Source of the DNA: Ottowia sp. SB7-C50
Lineage (GTDB): Bacteria > Pseudomonadota > Gammaproteobacteria > Burkholderiales > Burkholderiaceae_C
Assembly (NCBI RefSeq): GCF_033110285.1
Contig: NZ_CP136995.1
Location: 248,001 to 312,000, forward strand
Reading direction: 5' to 3'
Length of the DNA: 64,000 nucleotides
A program made the translations under genes and the position numbers. The notes below the pieces were generated by a model. The model did no database searches and was not told the origin of the DNA. It saw only the letters and a list, made by a program, of their open reading frames with translations. Below, one piece after another: positions 37,475 to 46,393 of the stretch (its first letter is position 1; each line of letters starts with the position of its first letter).

Positions 37475-38514
37475 TCACCAACCCCCCGGTCGGCCAGCCA
37501 TTGCTGGATGAGCGCGGCCACCTGATCGGAGTTGCGGTCCATCATCATCATGTGGCTGTTGCCCTGGATGCCGCGCTGCGGCAGCACGATCACGTCGCCG
37601 CGCCCGCCCGCGTTCACGATGCCTTGCCGGAACGCCTCCTGGCGCTTGAAGATGGCTTGCCAGAACGGGTACTGATCCAGATAGTCGCCCCACACCCACA
37701 GCATGGGCACGTTCTTCAGGCGCGCGAAGTCGGCCGTGGCCGGGTCGGGCGAGCCGCTGGTTTCCACCGCCACCAGCGCTTTCACCTTGTCGGGGTATTT
37801 CAGCGCCGAGTTGAAGGCGAAGTTGCCGCCCTGGCTGTGCACCACGATCACGCACGGGCAGGCCTGGTTCACGTAGGCGTCGTAAGCGGCCTGCGTGGCG
37901 GCGTCGTTGGTGGCCCAGCGCGGAATGCTCTGCTTGGTGAACTGCGCAAAGCTCGCCACCGGAAACTGCGTGCCTTCAAGAGCGACGCGCTTGGCGGGAT
38001 CGGTGTCGTAGGTCTTGCCAAAGCGGAACAGCTCCCAGGCTTCCTTGCCGGTGCGGAACACCGGTTCGCCCTTGAAGATCTCCGGGTAGCGCGCCCACGA
38101 GGCGCGACCGCGCTCCACAGCGTCGCTCACGTACACGTCCCAACCCTGGCGCAGGAAAAACATTTCCCAGCCCGGGCCGCCATCGGGCTTGGTCTCGAAG
38201 GTCATGCCGGCCAGGCCGCCGCCGTGCCACAGCTGCAGAGGCACCTTGCCGCGCGGAGCGAGCAGGCGCGTATAGCGCGTGTACATCTGCTCCACCGCGA
38301 AGTCGCCATTCGGGTTGAGCCTGACCGGCGGCGAGCCGGGGCTGTAGACGATTTCCTTCTCCGGCAGGCCGCTCAGCGTGACGGCGCGGCCGCCCACGTG
38401 GTAGCTGCCCACCTCCTTCACACGCAGGCCGTCGGCGCTGCCGCAGGCGGCCAGCAGGGCGCTGCAGGCGGTGGCGGCCAGCAGCAGGGTGCGGCGAATC
38501 GCTGGGATGCGCAT
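37475..38514 (-). CDS. Alpha/beta hydrolase family lipoprotein (esterase-like)
   Basis: From ATG 38,514 (after GGAGA) the protein has a signal with the lipobox LLAAC at about residues 20-24. An alpha/beta hydrolase core follows: LWHGGGLAGMTFETK (oxyanion loop), VVHSQGGNFAF with the nucleophile Ser, and a likely catalytic His in GIQGNSHMMMMDRN. As written the frame has no stop and runs into the lyase at 37,473. With one more G in the G6 run on the coding strand it would end LADRGGW-TGA, one base before the lyase ATG, giving 346 residues. The substrate is unknown. Confidence 0.78.
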
Positions 38515-38543
38515 GGCTTGTCTCCTTGTGTGGTTGCTCATTG

Positions 38544-39758
38544 TCAGGCTGCAGCGCCGGCGACGATGCCGCGCTGGCGCAAGGTGGCAATCTGCTCGGC
38601 GCTCAAGCCCATCTGGCGCAGCACCGCGTCGGTGTCGTCGCCCACGTGCGGCGCGCTGCTGCGCACGGTGCCGGGCGTGGCCGAGAGCTTGGGCACGATG
38701 CCCGGCACTTCCACTGTGTCGCCGTCGCGCGTGGTTTGCTTGAGGATCATGTCGCGCGCGCGGTAGTGCGGGTCTTCGGCGATGTCCTTGGCGGTGTAGA
38801 CCTTGCCCGCGGGCACGCGCGCGGCGGCCAATGCGTCCATCACCTGTTGCACCGTCTGGCCTTGCGTCCAGGCGCCAATGGCGGCGTCGATCTCGGCCAC
38901 GCGCGCCACGCGGCCGGCGTTGTCGGCGAGATCCGGCGCTTGCCCCAGATCGTCGCGGCCGATGGTGCTCATCAGCCGCTTGAAGATGCTGTCGCCGTTG
39001 CCGGCCACCAGCACCCAGCCGTCCAGGCACGGGTAGGCGTTGCTGGGCGCAATTCCGGGCAGCGCGCTGCCGGCGGCCTCGCGCACGGCGCCGAAGGCGC
39101 TGTATTCGGGCAGCAGGCTTTCCATCACGTTGAACACCGCCTCGTGCAGCGCCACGTCGATCACCTGGCCCGCGCCGCCATTCACCTTGCGGTGGTACAG
39201 CGCCATCATCACGCCGATGACGCCGTGCAGCGCCGCCAGCGTGTCGCCAATCGACACGCCCACGCGCACCGGCACGCGGCCCGGCTCGGCCGTCAGGTGG
39301 CGCAGGCCGCCCATCGCCTCGCCAATCACGCCAAAGCCCGGCAGGTCGCGGTACGGCCCGGTCTGGCCGTAGCCGGAGATGCGCAGGATGACCAGGCCGG
39401 GGTTCAGACGGTGCAGTTCATCGGGCGACATGCCCCAGCCTTCCAGCGTGCCGGGGCGGAAGTTCTCGATCAGCACGTCGGCCTCGGCGATCAGGTCGCG
39501 TGCCAGTTGCTGCCCTTCGGGCTGGCGCAGGTCAATCGCCACCGATCGCTTGTTGCGCGACTGCACCTGCCACCAGACCGAGGTGCCGTGCTGGATCAGG
39601 CGCCAGTTGCGCAGCGGGTCGCCCGCGCCGGGTGGCTCGATCTTCACCACGTCGGCGCCAAACTCGCCCAGCGTCTTGCCGGCAAACGGCCCGGCAATGA
39701 GCTGGCCCATCTCGACCACGCGCACGCCGGCCAGGGCCATGGGGGTGGGGGGATTCAT
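38544..39758 (-). CDS. CaiB/BaiF (class III) CoA-transferase family protein
   Basis: This 404-residue protein starts at an ATG after GGAG. It has the family opening LAGVRVVEMGQLIAGPFAGK, FGADVVKIEPPGAGDPLRNW, NKRSVAIDLRQPEGQ and ENFRPGTLEGWG. In formyl-CoA transferase a catalytic Asp lies in the segment that here reads PGFGVIGEAMGG. I do not see an Asp at that spot, but many close homologues share this variant as far as I recall. It would transfer CoA to a carboxylic acid. It is the first gene of the minus-strand cluster and divergent from a LysR gene. Confidence 0.88.
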   Translation of the reverse strand: MNPPTPMALAGVRVVEMGQLIAGPFAGKTLGEFGADVVKIEPPGAGDPLRNWRLIQHGTSVWWQVQSRNKRSVAIDLRQPEGQQLARDLIAEADVLIENFRPGTLEGWGMSPDELHRLNPGLVILRISGYGQTGPYRDLPGFGVIGEAMGGLRHLTAEPGRVPVRVGVSIGDTLAALHGVIGVMMALYHRKVNGGAGQVIDVALHEAVFNVMESLLPEYSAFGAVREAAGSALPGIAPSNAYPCLDGWVLVAGNGDSIFKRLMSTIGRDDLGQAPDLADNAGRVARVAEIDAAIGAWTQGQTVQQVMDALAAARVPAGKVYTAKDIAEDPHYRARDMILKQTTRDGDTVEVPGIVPKLSATPGTVRSSAPHVGDDTDAVLRQMGLSAEQIATLRQRGIVAGAAA

Positions 39759-39840
39759 GCGGTCTCCTGCGGTGTTGTGGTGGCGGCGCGTGCTGCTGCC
39801 CATTGCGCAATCTTGCGTTGGCATGGCAGCTGCTGCAAAG

Positions 39841-39861
39841 TGGCATTTGGCGAGCTTGCCA
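39841..39861. promoter_or_regulatory. Candidate LysR operator in the CoA-transferase/lysR divergent gap
   Basis: TGGCA-N11-TGCCA is a perfect 5-bp inverted repeat with the classic T-N11-A LysR spacing. It lies 83 bp upstream of the CoA-transferase start and 36 bp upstream of lysR. A related half-site (GCATTTGGGCATGGC) follows at about 39,864. Binding is inferred. Confidence 0.5.
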
Positions 39862-39896
39862 TCGCATTTGGGCATGGCTGGCGTACCATGCGGCGC

Positions 39897-40817
39897 ATGC
39901 GGCTCGACCCCGTCTCCCTGCGCCTGTTCGTTGCCGTGATGGAAACGGGCGCCATTGCCCGCGCCGCCGCGCGCGGGCACATCGTCGCCTCGGCCGCCAG
40001 CCGCCGCCTGGCCGAGCTGGAGTCGCAATTGGGCGTGGCCTTGTTCACGCGCGGCAACCGCGGCATGCAGCCCACGCCCGCCGCCTTTGAGCTGCTGCAC
40101 CTGGCGCGCGGCGTGCTGAACGAGCTGGACGGCATCGCCCAGCAGATGCGTGAGCACGGCGCCGGCCTGCGCGGCCACGTGCGGCTGGCGGCCAATATCT
40201 CGGCCATCACGCAATTTCTGCCGGCCGATCTGGCGCGCTTCATGGCGCTGCACCCGCAGGTGGATGTGCGGCTGCAGGAGCTGATCAGCAGCGCGGTGGC
40301 GCGCGCCGTGGCCGAGAACGCGGCCGACATCGGCATCCTGAGCGACAGCCACTACGGCGAGCAGCCCACGCCGCTGACGCTGCTGCCGTATCGGCAGGAC
40401 GAGCTGGTGCTGGTGGTGCCCGCCGGCCACACGCTGGCGCGGCGCCGGCGCGTGCAGCTGCGGGATGCCATGGCGTTCGACCTGATCGGCATGCACCCCG
40501 GCAGCGCGATTCACCAACTGCTGCAGCGCGGCGCGGCCGAAGCCGGCCGCCCTCTGCGCCTGCGCATGCACGTGACGGGCTACGACGCACTGTGCCTGAT
40601 GGTGGCCGCCGGCCTGGGCGTGGGCGTGATGCCGCGCGGCAGCGCCGCGCTGTACGCCCACCTGGCGATCCGCGTGCTGACGCTGGATGAGCCCTGGGCG
40701 CAGCGCCGGCTGGCGCTGTGCGTGCGCTCGATGCAGGCGCTGACGCCCGTGGCGCGCCAACTGGTGGCGCACCTGACGAATACCGAGAATCCGAGTCTTT
40801 TGGGCCGCCAGCGCTGA
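39897..40817 (+). CDS. LysR family transcriptional regulator
   Basis: This 306-residue protein has the helix-turn-helix at residues about 3-62. Compared with most LysR proteins the recognition region is unusual (GAIARAAARGHIVASAASRRLAELE), as in the subgroup that reads H/I-VASA-SRR. An effector domain with VLVVPAGHTLARRR and AGLGVGVMPRGSA follows. An alternative ATG lies 9 nt upstream. It most likely controls the divergent CoA-transferase cluster and possibly the benE-like gene downstream. Its stop codon lies in a family A repeat. Confidence 0.87.
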   Translation: MRLDPVSLRLFVAVMETGAIARAAARGHIVASAASRRLAELESQLGVALFTRGNRGMQPTPAAFELLHLARGVLNELDGIAQQMREHGAGLRGHVRLAANISAITQFLPADLARFMALHPQVDVRLQELISSAVARAVAENAADIGILSDSHYGEQPTPLTLLPYRQDELVLVVPAGHTLARRRRVQLRDAMAFDLIGMHPGSAIHQLLQRGAAEAGRPLRLRMHVTGYDALCLMVAAGLGVGVMPRGSAALYAHLAIRVLTLDEPWAQRRLALCVRSMQALTPVARQLVAHLTNTENPSLLGRQR

Positions 40818-40855
40818 TCAGACAAGCGCTGGAAGCTATCAAAAGTGAAGTAGAA
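40805..40855. repeat. Family A repeat, copy 12, providing the lysR stop codon
   Basis: The sequence CGCCAGCGCTGATCAGACAA is followed by GCGCTGGAAGCTATCAAAAG. The TGA in AGCGCTGA terminates the LysR gene. Confidence 0.75.
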
Positions 40856-40889
40856 AGGCGCGGCCGCGCGACCCGCGACAATCGCCGCC

Positions 40890-42086
40890 ATGCGTTTTTT
40901 CAGCGATCTGAGTGCCTCGTCCGCCACCGCCGGCGTGGTGGCGGTGCTGGTGGCCTACAGCAGTTCGGTGGCCATCGTGTTCCAGGCGGCGCAGGCCTTT
41001 GGCGCCACGCCGGCGCAGGTGGCGTCGTGGATGTGGGCGCTGGGCCTGGGCATGGGGCTGTGCACCGCGCTGCCTTCGCTGGTGCTGCGCCAGCCCGTGA
41101 TGGTGGCCTGGTCCACGCCCGGCGCGGCGGTGCTGGCCACGGCGGGGGTGGCTGGCGGCTTCTCGATGGGCGAGGCGGTGGGCGCTTTCATGGTGTGCGC
41201 CGCGCTGATCATCGTGGCCGGCGCCACCGGCTGGTTCGAGCGCGTGATGAACCGCATCCCCATGGCCATCGCTGCCGCGCTGCTGGCGGGCGTGCTGGCG
41301 CGCTTCGGCCTGCAGGCCTTTGGCGCGGCGCAGACGGCGCTGCCGCTGGTGCTGACCATGCTGGGCGTGTACCTGCTCGGCCGGCGGCTGGCGCCGCGCT
41401 ACGCGGTCATGGCCACGCTGCTGGCCGGCATCGCGGTGGCGGCGCTGGGCGGGCAGATCCAGTCGCCCGGGCTGCACGGCGTGGGCGACGCGTTGGCGCG
41501 GCCGGTGTTCATGGCGCCGGTGTTCCACTGGCAGGCGGTGGTCAGCCTGGCGCTGCCGCTGTTCGTGGTGACCATGGCCTCGCAAAACCTGCCTGGCGTG
41601 GCCGTGATGCGCGCCACGGGCTACGCGCTGCCGGTGTCGCGGCTGATCACGCTGACCGGCGTGGTCACGCTGCTGCTGGCGCCGTTTGGCGCCTTTGCGC
41701 TCAACTTCAGCGCCATCACCGCCGCCATCTGCATGGGCGACGAGGCGCACCCCGACAAGGCGCGCCGCTACACCGCGGCCACGGTGTGCGGGCTGCTGTA
41801 CCTGCTGCTGGGCGTGTTCGGGGCCGCGATCGCGGCGCTGCTGGCGGCCTTTCCGGCGGCGCTGGTGCTGGCCATCGCCGGGCTGGCGCTGCTGGGCAGC
41901 ATCGGCAACGGCCTGACGCAGGCGGTGGCCGATGAGGGCACGCGAGAGGCGGCGCTGATCACCTTCCTGGTCACGCTCAGCGGCGTGGTCATCGCCGGCA
42001 TCGGCTCGGCCTTCTGGGGCGTGGTGGCCGGCAGCGTGGCGCTGTTTGTGCAACAGTACGGGCGCAACAAAAAACCTGCACCATGA
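40890..42086 (+). CDS. BenE family benzoate/H+ symporter-like membrane protein
   Basis: This 398-residue protein has eleven to twelve hydrophobic segments and BenE family motifs: YSSSVAIVFQAAQAFGATP, WSTPGAAVLAT, the MASQNLPGVAVMRATGY stretch and FALNFSAITAAICMG. BenE members are proton-coupled transporters of benzoate or other aromatic acids, but most are uncharacterised, so the substrate stays open. No aromatic degradation genes are in the window. gshB overlaps its end by 4 bp (ATGA), so the two are co-translated. Confidence 0.88.
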   Translation: MRFFSDLSASSATAGVVAVLVAYSSSVAIVFQAAQAFGATPAQVASWMWALGLGMGLCTALPSLVLRQPVMVAWSTPGAAVLATAGVAGGFSMGEAVGAFMVCAALIIVAGATGWFERVMNRIPMAIAAALLAGVLARFGLQAFGAAQTALPLVLTMLGVYLLGRRLAPRYAVMATLLAGIAVAALGGQIQSPGLHGVGDALARPVFMAPVFHWQAVVSLALPLFVVTMASQNLPGVAVMRATGYALPVSRLITLTGVVTLLLAPFGAFALNFSAITAAICMGDEAHPDKARRYTAATVCGLLYLLLGVFGAAIAALLAAFPAALVLAIAGLALLGSIGNGLTQAVADEGTREAALITFLVTLSGVVIAGIGSAFWGVVAGSVALFVQQYGRNKKPAP

Positions 42087-43045
42087 AACTGCTGATCGTC
42101 GCCGACCCCATCGAGTCCTTCAAGACCTACAAGGACACCACCTACACCATGATGCGCGAGGCCCAGCGACGCGGTCACCGCATCACCGTGTGCGAGCCGC
42201 GCCACCTGCGCTGGCAAAGCGGGCAGCAGGTGATGGCGCAGGTGCGCGACATCGCGCTGACCGGCGACGAGAAAGCCTGGTTCACCGAATCCGCCCGGCG
42301 CGAGGCCGCGCTGGCCGGTTTCGACGCCGTGCTGATGCGCAAGGACCCGCCCTTCGACGCCGAATTCATCTACGCCACCCACCTGCTGGAGCAGGCCGAG
42401 CGCGAAGGCGCGCGCGTCATCAACAAGCCGGCGGCCCTGCGTAACCATCCTGAGAAGCTGGCGGTGATGGAGTTTCCGCAGTTTGTCGGTCCCACCCTGG
42501 TCACGCGCTCGCCCGACGACGTCAAGCGCTTTCATGCCGAGCATGGCGATATCGTCTGCAAGCCGCTCGACGGCATGGGCGGCATGGGCATCTTCCGCGT
42601 CGGGCCCGATGGGCTCAACCTGGGCAGCATCATCGAGACGCTGAACCACCACGGCGCCACCACCTTCATGGTGCAGAAGTTTCTGCCCGAGATCGTGGCG
42701 GGCGACAAGCGCATCATCATCATCGACGGCGAACCCGCGCCCTTCGTGCTGGCGCGCATTCCGCAAGGCACCGAAGTGCGCGGCAACCTGGCCGCGGGCG
42801 GCAAGGGTGTGGCGCAGCCCATCACCGACACCGACCGTGCCACCGCCCGCGCCATCGGCCAGGTGTTGGCGCCGCGCGGGCTGCTGCTGATCGGCCTGGA
42901 CATCATCGGCACCAAGGTGACCGAGATCAACGTCACCAGCCCGACGGGTTTCCGTGAAATCCTCGACCAGACCGGCTGCGATGTGCCCGCCCTGTACGTC
43001 GACGCGGTGGAGCGTGCCGTCGGTTCGCCCAAGGGTAAGCATTGA
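42083..43045 (+). CDS. gshB: Glutathione synthetase GshB
   Basis: This 320-residue ATP-grasp enzyme adds glycine to gamma-glutamylcysteine. Typical elements are the N-terminal MKLLIVADPIESFKTYKDTT, RKDPPFDAEFIYATHLLE, the glycine-rich ATP loop KPLDGMGGMGIFRV and the metal/ATP site EINVTSPTGFREI. It starts within the end of the benE-like gene. Betaproteobacteria often keep gshA and gshB next to each other; here about 9.8 kb lies between them. Confidence 0.95.
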   Translation: MKLLIVADPIESFKTYKDTTYTMMREAQRRGHRITVCEPRHLRWQSGQQVMAQVRDIALTGDEKAWFTESARREAALAGFDAVLMRKDPPFDAEFIYATHLLEQAEREGARVINKPAALRNHPEKLAVMEFPQFVGPTLVTRSPDDVKRFHAEHGDIVCKPLDGMGGMGIFRVGPDGLNLGSIIETLNHHGATTFMVQKFLPEIVAGDKRIIIIDGEPAPFVLARIPQGTEVRGNLAAGGKGVAQPITDTDRATARAIGQVLAPRGLLLIGLDIIGTKVTEINVTSPTGFREILDQTGCDVPALYVDAVERAVGSPKGKH

Positions 43046-43138
43046 TCGGTCGGCCCGGGGGCGGCCGCCGCCCTTCGGTGCGCGCCACCCCAGGCTGCTA
43101 TATATTTGTTTGCGTTACACATCACTCACGAGGACCGC

Positions 43139-44041
43139 ATGTCGATCAAATCCATCCTGAAAACCGCCGTGGTGACCCTGGCGGTCGCCACCGGTGCATC
43201 GGCCTTCGCCCAGGGCACGCCCATCAATGCGGCGGCGTTTGACGCGCTGGTCGCAGCGGGCCCGGTCGCCAGCCCGGCCACCATTGCCTCCAGCACCTGG
43301 GCCAGCAAGATCAAGCAGGCCGGCACGCTGCGCCTGGGCGGCACGCAGACCTCGAACCTGTTCTCGCTGCTGAACGAGAAGGACGGCCGTATGCGCGGCT
43401 TCGACGCCGGACTGGCCCAGATGCTGGCGCGCTACATCCTGGGCGATGGGGCCAAGATCCAGTTCACGCAGGTGACCTCGTCCACGCGCGAGCAGGTGCT
43501 CATCAACGACCAGGCGGACATGGTGCTGGCCACCTATTCCATCACCCCCGCGCGCGCCGAGAAGATCGCGTTCGCCGGCCCTTACTACACGTCGCAGGCC
43601 GGGGTGCTGGTCAAGGGCACCAACAAGGCGATCCAGTCGTACAACGACCTGGCGGGCAAGAAGGTCGCCACGCAGGCCGGCTCCACCGGCCCGGCCATCC
43701 TGGCGCAGTTCGCGCCCAAGGCCGTCGTGCAGGAATTCCAGACGCACCAGGAAGCCCTTGACGGGCTGCGCCAGGGCCGCGTCGACGCCTACGTGACCGA
43801 CTACACGCTGCTGCTGAACGCGCTGAGCCTGGGTTCGGGCGACGCCAGGCTGGCCGGCGCACCCTTTGGCGCGCAAGACCCGTACGGCATTGGCCTGCCC
43901 AAGGGCTCGGACGGCGTCGCCTTCGTCAACGCCTTCCTGAAGAAGGTGCAGGCCGACGGCACCTGGGCCAAGCTGTGGACCATCTCCATCGGCGAGCGCA
44001 CCGGCAGCACCGCCGTGCCGACGCCGCCCGCGCTGCCCTGA
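43139..44041 (+). CDS. Amino-acid ABC transporter substrate-binding protein (glutamate-type)
   Basis: This 300-residue protein has a signal peptide (SILKTAVVTLAVATGASAFA, about residues 5-24) and family 3 binding protein features: GFDAGLAQMLARYILGD, TPARAEKIAFAGPYYTSQAG, and GKKVATQAGSTGPA. The start follows GAGGA. An extended N-terminal linker of some 35 residues precedes the first strand. Two permease genes follow, so this is a polar amino-acid importer, of the glutamate/aspartate (GluB) type by resemblance. Confidence 0.88.
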   Translation: MSIKSILKTAVVTLAVATGASAFAQGTPINAAAFDALVAAGPVASPATIASSTWASKIKQAGTLRLGGTQTSNLFSLLNEKDGRMRGFDAGLAQMLARYILGDGAKIQFTQVTSSTREQVLINDQADMVLATYSITPARAEKIAFAGPYYTSQAGVLVKGTNKAIQSYNDLAGKKVATQAGSTGPAILAQFAPKAVVQEFQTHQEALDGLRQGRVDAYVTDYTLLLNALSLGSGDARLAGAPFGAQDPYGIGLPKGSDGVAFVNAFLKKVQADGTWAKLWTISIGERTGSTAVPTPPALP

Positions 44042-44083
44042 TCCGGCGCGCCGCGGTTTCTTTTCGCTTCGCGGGTCGGGCCC

Positions 44084-44746
44084 ATGGGTGACGTTTCCAG
44101 GCTGCTGGCCGACTACGGGCCTGCCTTCGGGCAGGCCCTTTTGCTGACCTGGAAGCTCACCCTGTTTTCGTTCGTGCCCGGCTTCGCGCTGGGCGTTGTG
44201 GTGACGGTGCTGCGGCTGCTGCCGCTGCCGCCGCTGCGCTTCGTGCTGACCGGCTACGTCGAGATCTTCCGCAACATCCCCAGCGTGGCGCTGCTGATCT
44301 TCATCGTGTTTGCGCTGCCCGACCTGCAGGTGGTGATCGACTATGAGCCCGCCGTGATCCTGACGCTGGCGCTGGTCTGCTCGGCGTTCACGGCCGACTA
44401 CCTGCGCGCCGGCATCAATACCATCGCCGGCGGCCAGATCGAGGCCGCGCTCAGCCTGGGCCTGCGGCCGCTGCAGGTCATCACCACGGTGGTGCTGCCG
44501 CAGGCGCTGCGCTCGGTGGTGCAGCCCATGACCTCGCTGCTGATTGCGCTCATGCTGTCGACCTCGCTGGCCTCGCAGGTGCCGTTTCCGGGGCGCGAAC
44601 TCACCGCGCTCGTGTCCAAGATCGCGAACGACTCCGCCGCCGGCATTCCCGCCTTCGTGGTGGCCGCGGCGATGTATGTGGCGACCGGCCTGCTCATCGG
44701 CTGGGCCGGCGCCCGGCTGGAGAAGAAGCTGAGGATCCTGCGATGA
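44084..44746 (+). CDS. Amino-acid ABC transporter permease, first subunit
   Basis: This 220-residue inner membrane protein has five hydrophobic segments and the HEAA-type binding-protein-dependent motif AALSLGLRPLQVITTVVLPQALR with the EAA-like loop for contact with the ATPase. It resembles GluC. Its stop overlaps the start of the second permease by 4 bp, so the two form a heterodimer made from one message. Confidence 0.9.
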   Translation: MGDVSRLLADYGPAFGQALLLTWKLTLFSFVPGFALGVVVTVLRLLPLPPLRFVLTGYVEIFRNIPSVALLIFIVFALPDLQVVIDYEPAVILTLALVCSAFTADYLRAGINTIAGGQIEAALSLGLRPLQVITTVVLPQALRSVVQPMTSLLIALMLSTSLASQVPFPGRELTALVSKIANDSAAGIPAFVVAAAMYVATGLLIGWAGARLEKKLRILR

Positions 44747-45543
44747 GCCGGCCGCTGGACGACATCCTGTTTGGCGCGCCCAGCCCGCGCACCCAGGCCA
44801 CCCTGCGGGCGATGAACTGGCTGTCGGCCGCCGCGCTGGCGGTGCTGGCCGCGGGCGTCGTGTACCAGTTCCACACCGCGGGGCAGCTTGAGGCGAAGTT
44901 CTGGGAATTCTTTGCCTGGCCGACGACCTGGGCCTTCCTCGCCAAGGGCCTGCTCGGCACCCTGGCGTCGGCGGCGATGGCCGCCGTCATCGCGCTGGCG
45001 CTTGGGCTGGTGCTGCTGCTCGGGCGGCTGGCGCCGTCGCGGCTGCTGCGCTGGCCCGCCGTCGCGGCCATCGAATTCTTGCGCGGCACGCCAACGCTGC
45101 TGCTCATCTACGTGTGCTTCCTGGTGCTGCCGCAGGTCGGCATCAAGCTCAGCACCTACTGGATGCTGACCCTGCCCGTGGCCCTGAGCACCTCCGCCGT
45201 GGTGGCCGAGGTCTACCGTGCCGGCGTGCTGGCCGTGCCGCGCGGCCAGACCGATGCGGCGCGCAGCCTGGGGCTGACCGAAATGCAGGTGTTCTTTTCC
45301 ATCGTCTTTCCGCAGGCACTGCGCTACATCGTCCCGGCCCTGATCGCGCAGCTGGTCATCGTGGTCAAGGACACCACCTTCGGCTACGTCGTGACCTACG
45401 GCGAACTGATGCAGAACGCCAAGGTGCTGATCGCCAACTACCACTCGCTGGTGCCGGTGTACCTCGTCGTCGCGTTGCTGTATTGCCTGGTCAACTACGC
45501 CCTGTCGCAGGCCAGCAAGCGGCTCGGCCGGCCGATGCATTGA
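44743..45543 (+). CDS. Amino-acid ABC transporter permease, second subunit
   Basis: This 266-residue inner membrane protein has an N-terminal extension followed by the permease core: IEFLRGTPTLLLIYVCFLVL, AVVAEVYRAGVLAVPRGQTD and ARSLGLTEMQVFFSIVFPQALR (EAA loop). It resembles GluD. The transport operon ends here without an ATP-binding subunit; the next gene is pssA. The ATPase must therefore be encoded elsewhere or shared. Confidence 0.9.
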   Translation: MSRPLDDILFGAPSPRTQATLRAMNWLSAAALAVLAAGVVYQFHTAGQLEAKFWEFFAWPTTWAFLAKGLLGTLASAAMAAVIALALGLVLLLGRLAPSRLLRWPAVAAIEFLRGTPTLLLIYVCFLVLPQVGIKLSTYWMLTLPVALSTSAVVAEVYRAGVLAVPRGQTDAARSLGLTEMQVFFSIVFPQALRYIVPALIAQLVIVVKDTTFGYVVTYGELMQNAKVLIANYHSLVPVYLVVALLYCLVNYALSQASKRLGRPMH

Positions 45544-45672
45544 CCATTGCCACGCGCGTCGGGCGTCGATGGTTCAACGCCCGGCCGCCCCGCGCGCCAT
45601 GGCGGTCTGCTGCATGCCATTCGCGCCATCGGCTGACACGGTGGGCGGCTGCTCCGGTGCACACTGCACACG

Positions 45673-46305
45673 ATGAGTGACACCACCCCCGCGCGCAAGA
45701 AGCCTTTTTCCATGATCCGCGAGTTCCACCTCGCGGACTGGTTCACGCTGGGCAACGCCGTGTGCGGGGTGGGGGCGATGTTCGCCATCATCACCTTCAT
45801 CCAGACCGGCGACGTGCACCACGTGTACTACGCCTGCGCGCTGGTGCTGGCGGCGCTGGTGTTCGACATCTTCGACGGGCGCGTGGCGCGCTGGCGGCAG
45901 AAGTCGTCGCTGCTGGGACGCGAACTGGATTCGCTGGCGGACGTCATCTCGTTCGGCGTGGCGCCGGCGCTCATCGCCTACGGCGTGGGCATGCAGGGCC
46001 TGTGGGACCGCGTGGTGCTGGCTTTCTTCGTGGCGTGCGGCGTGTCGCGCCTGGCGCGCTTCAACGTCACGGCCGAGGCGATGTCGGCCGGCGGCGACAA
46101 GGTCAAGTACTTCGAGGGCACGCCGATCCCCACGTCGATGCTGCTGGTGGCGCTGCTGTGGGCCGCCGCCGCCACGGGCGCCATCGGCGCCCATCTGTGG
46201 GGCGGCGCGGTCACGATCGCCGGCTTCACGCTGCACCCGCTGGTGCTGCTGTACCTGCTGTCCGGCTCGCTGATGATCAGCCGGATTCGCATCCCCAAGC
46301 TTTGA
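45673..46305 (+). CDS. pssA: CDP-alcohol phosphatidyltransferase, probable phosphatidylserine synthase
   Basis: This 210-residue membrane protein contains the full CDP-alcohol phosphotransferase motif DG-x2-AR-x8-G-x3-D-x3-D (DGRVARW through GRELDSLAD, about residues 65-87). Around it are five to six hydrophobic segments. The VISFGVAPALIAY continuation is typical of type II phosphatidylserine synthases, which make PS from CDP-diacylglycerol as precursor of phosphatidylethanolamine. It is the last host gene before the prophage. Confidence 0.87.
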   Translation: MSDTTPARKKPFSMIREFHLADWFTLGNAVCGVGAMFAIITFIQTGDVHHVYYACALVLAALVFDIFDGRVARWRQKSSLLGRELDSLADVISFGVAPALIAYGVGMQGLWDRVVLAFFVACGVSRLARFNVTAEAMSAGGDKVKYFEGTPIPTSMLLVALLWAAAATGAIGAHLWGGAVTIAGFTLHPLVLLYLLSGSLMISRIRIPKL

Positions 46306-46313
46306 TTTTCAGT

Positions 46314-46372
46314 TAAAAAATGCCTCCAGCGCTTGACTGGCAAGCGCTGATAGCTATTAATTTAATAGTATA
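46314..46372. repeat. Family A repeat, copy 13, at the host-prophage border
   Basis: This is a complete copy: CAGCGCTTGACTGGCAAGCGC, then TGATAGCTATTAATTTAATAGTA. It is the last copy in the window and ends just before the inferred phage terminus. Confidence 0.85.
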
Positions 46373-46393
46373 TTGCGATCCCCGCGGGGCGCC

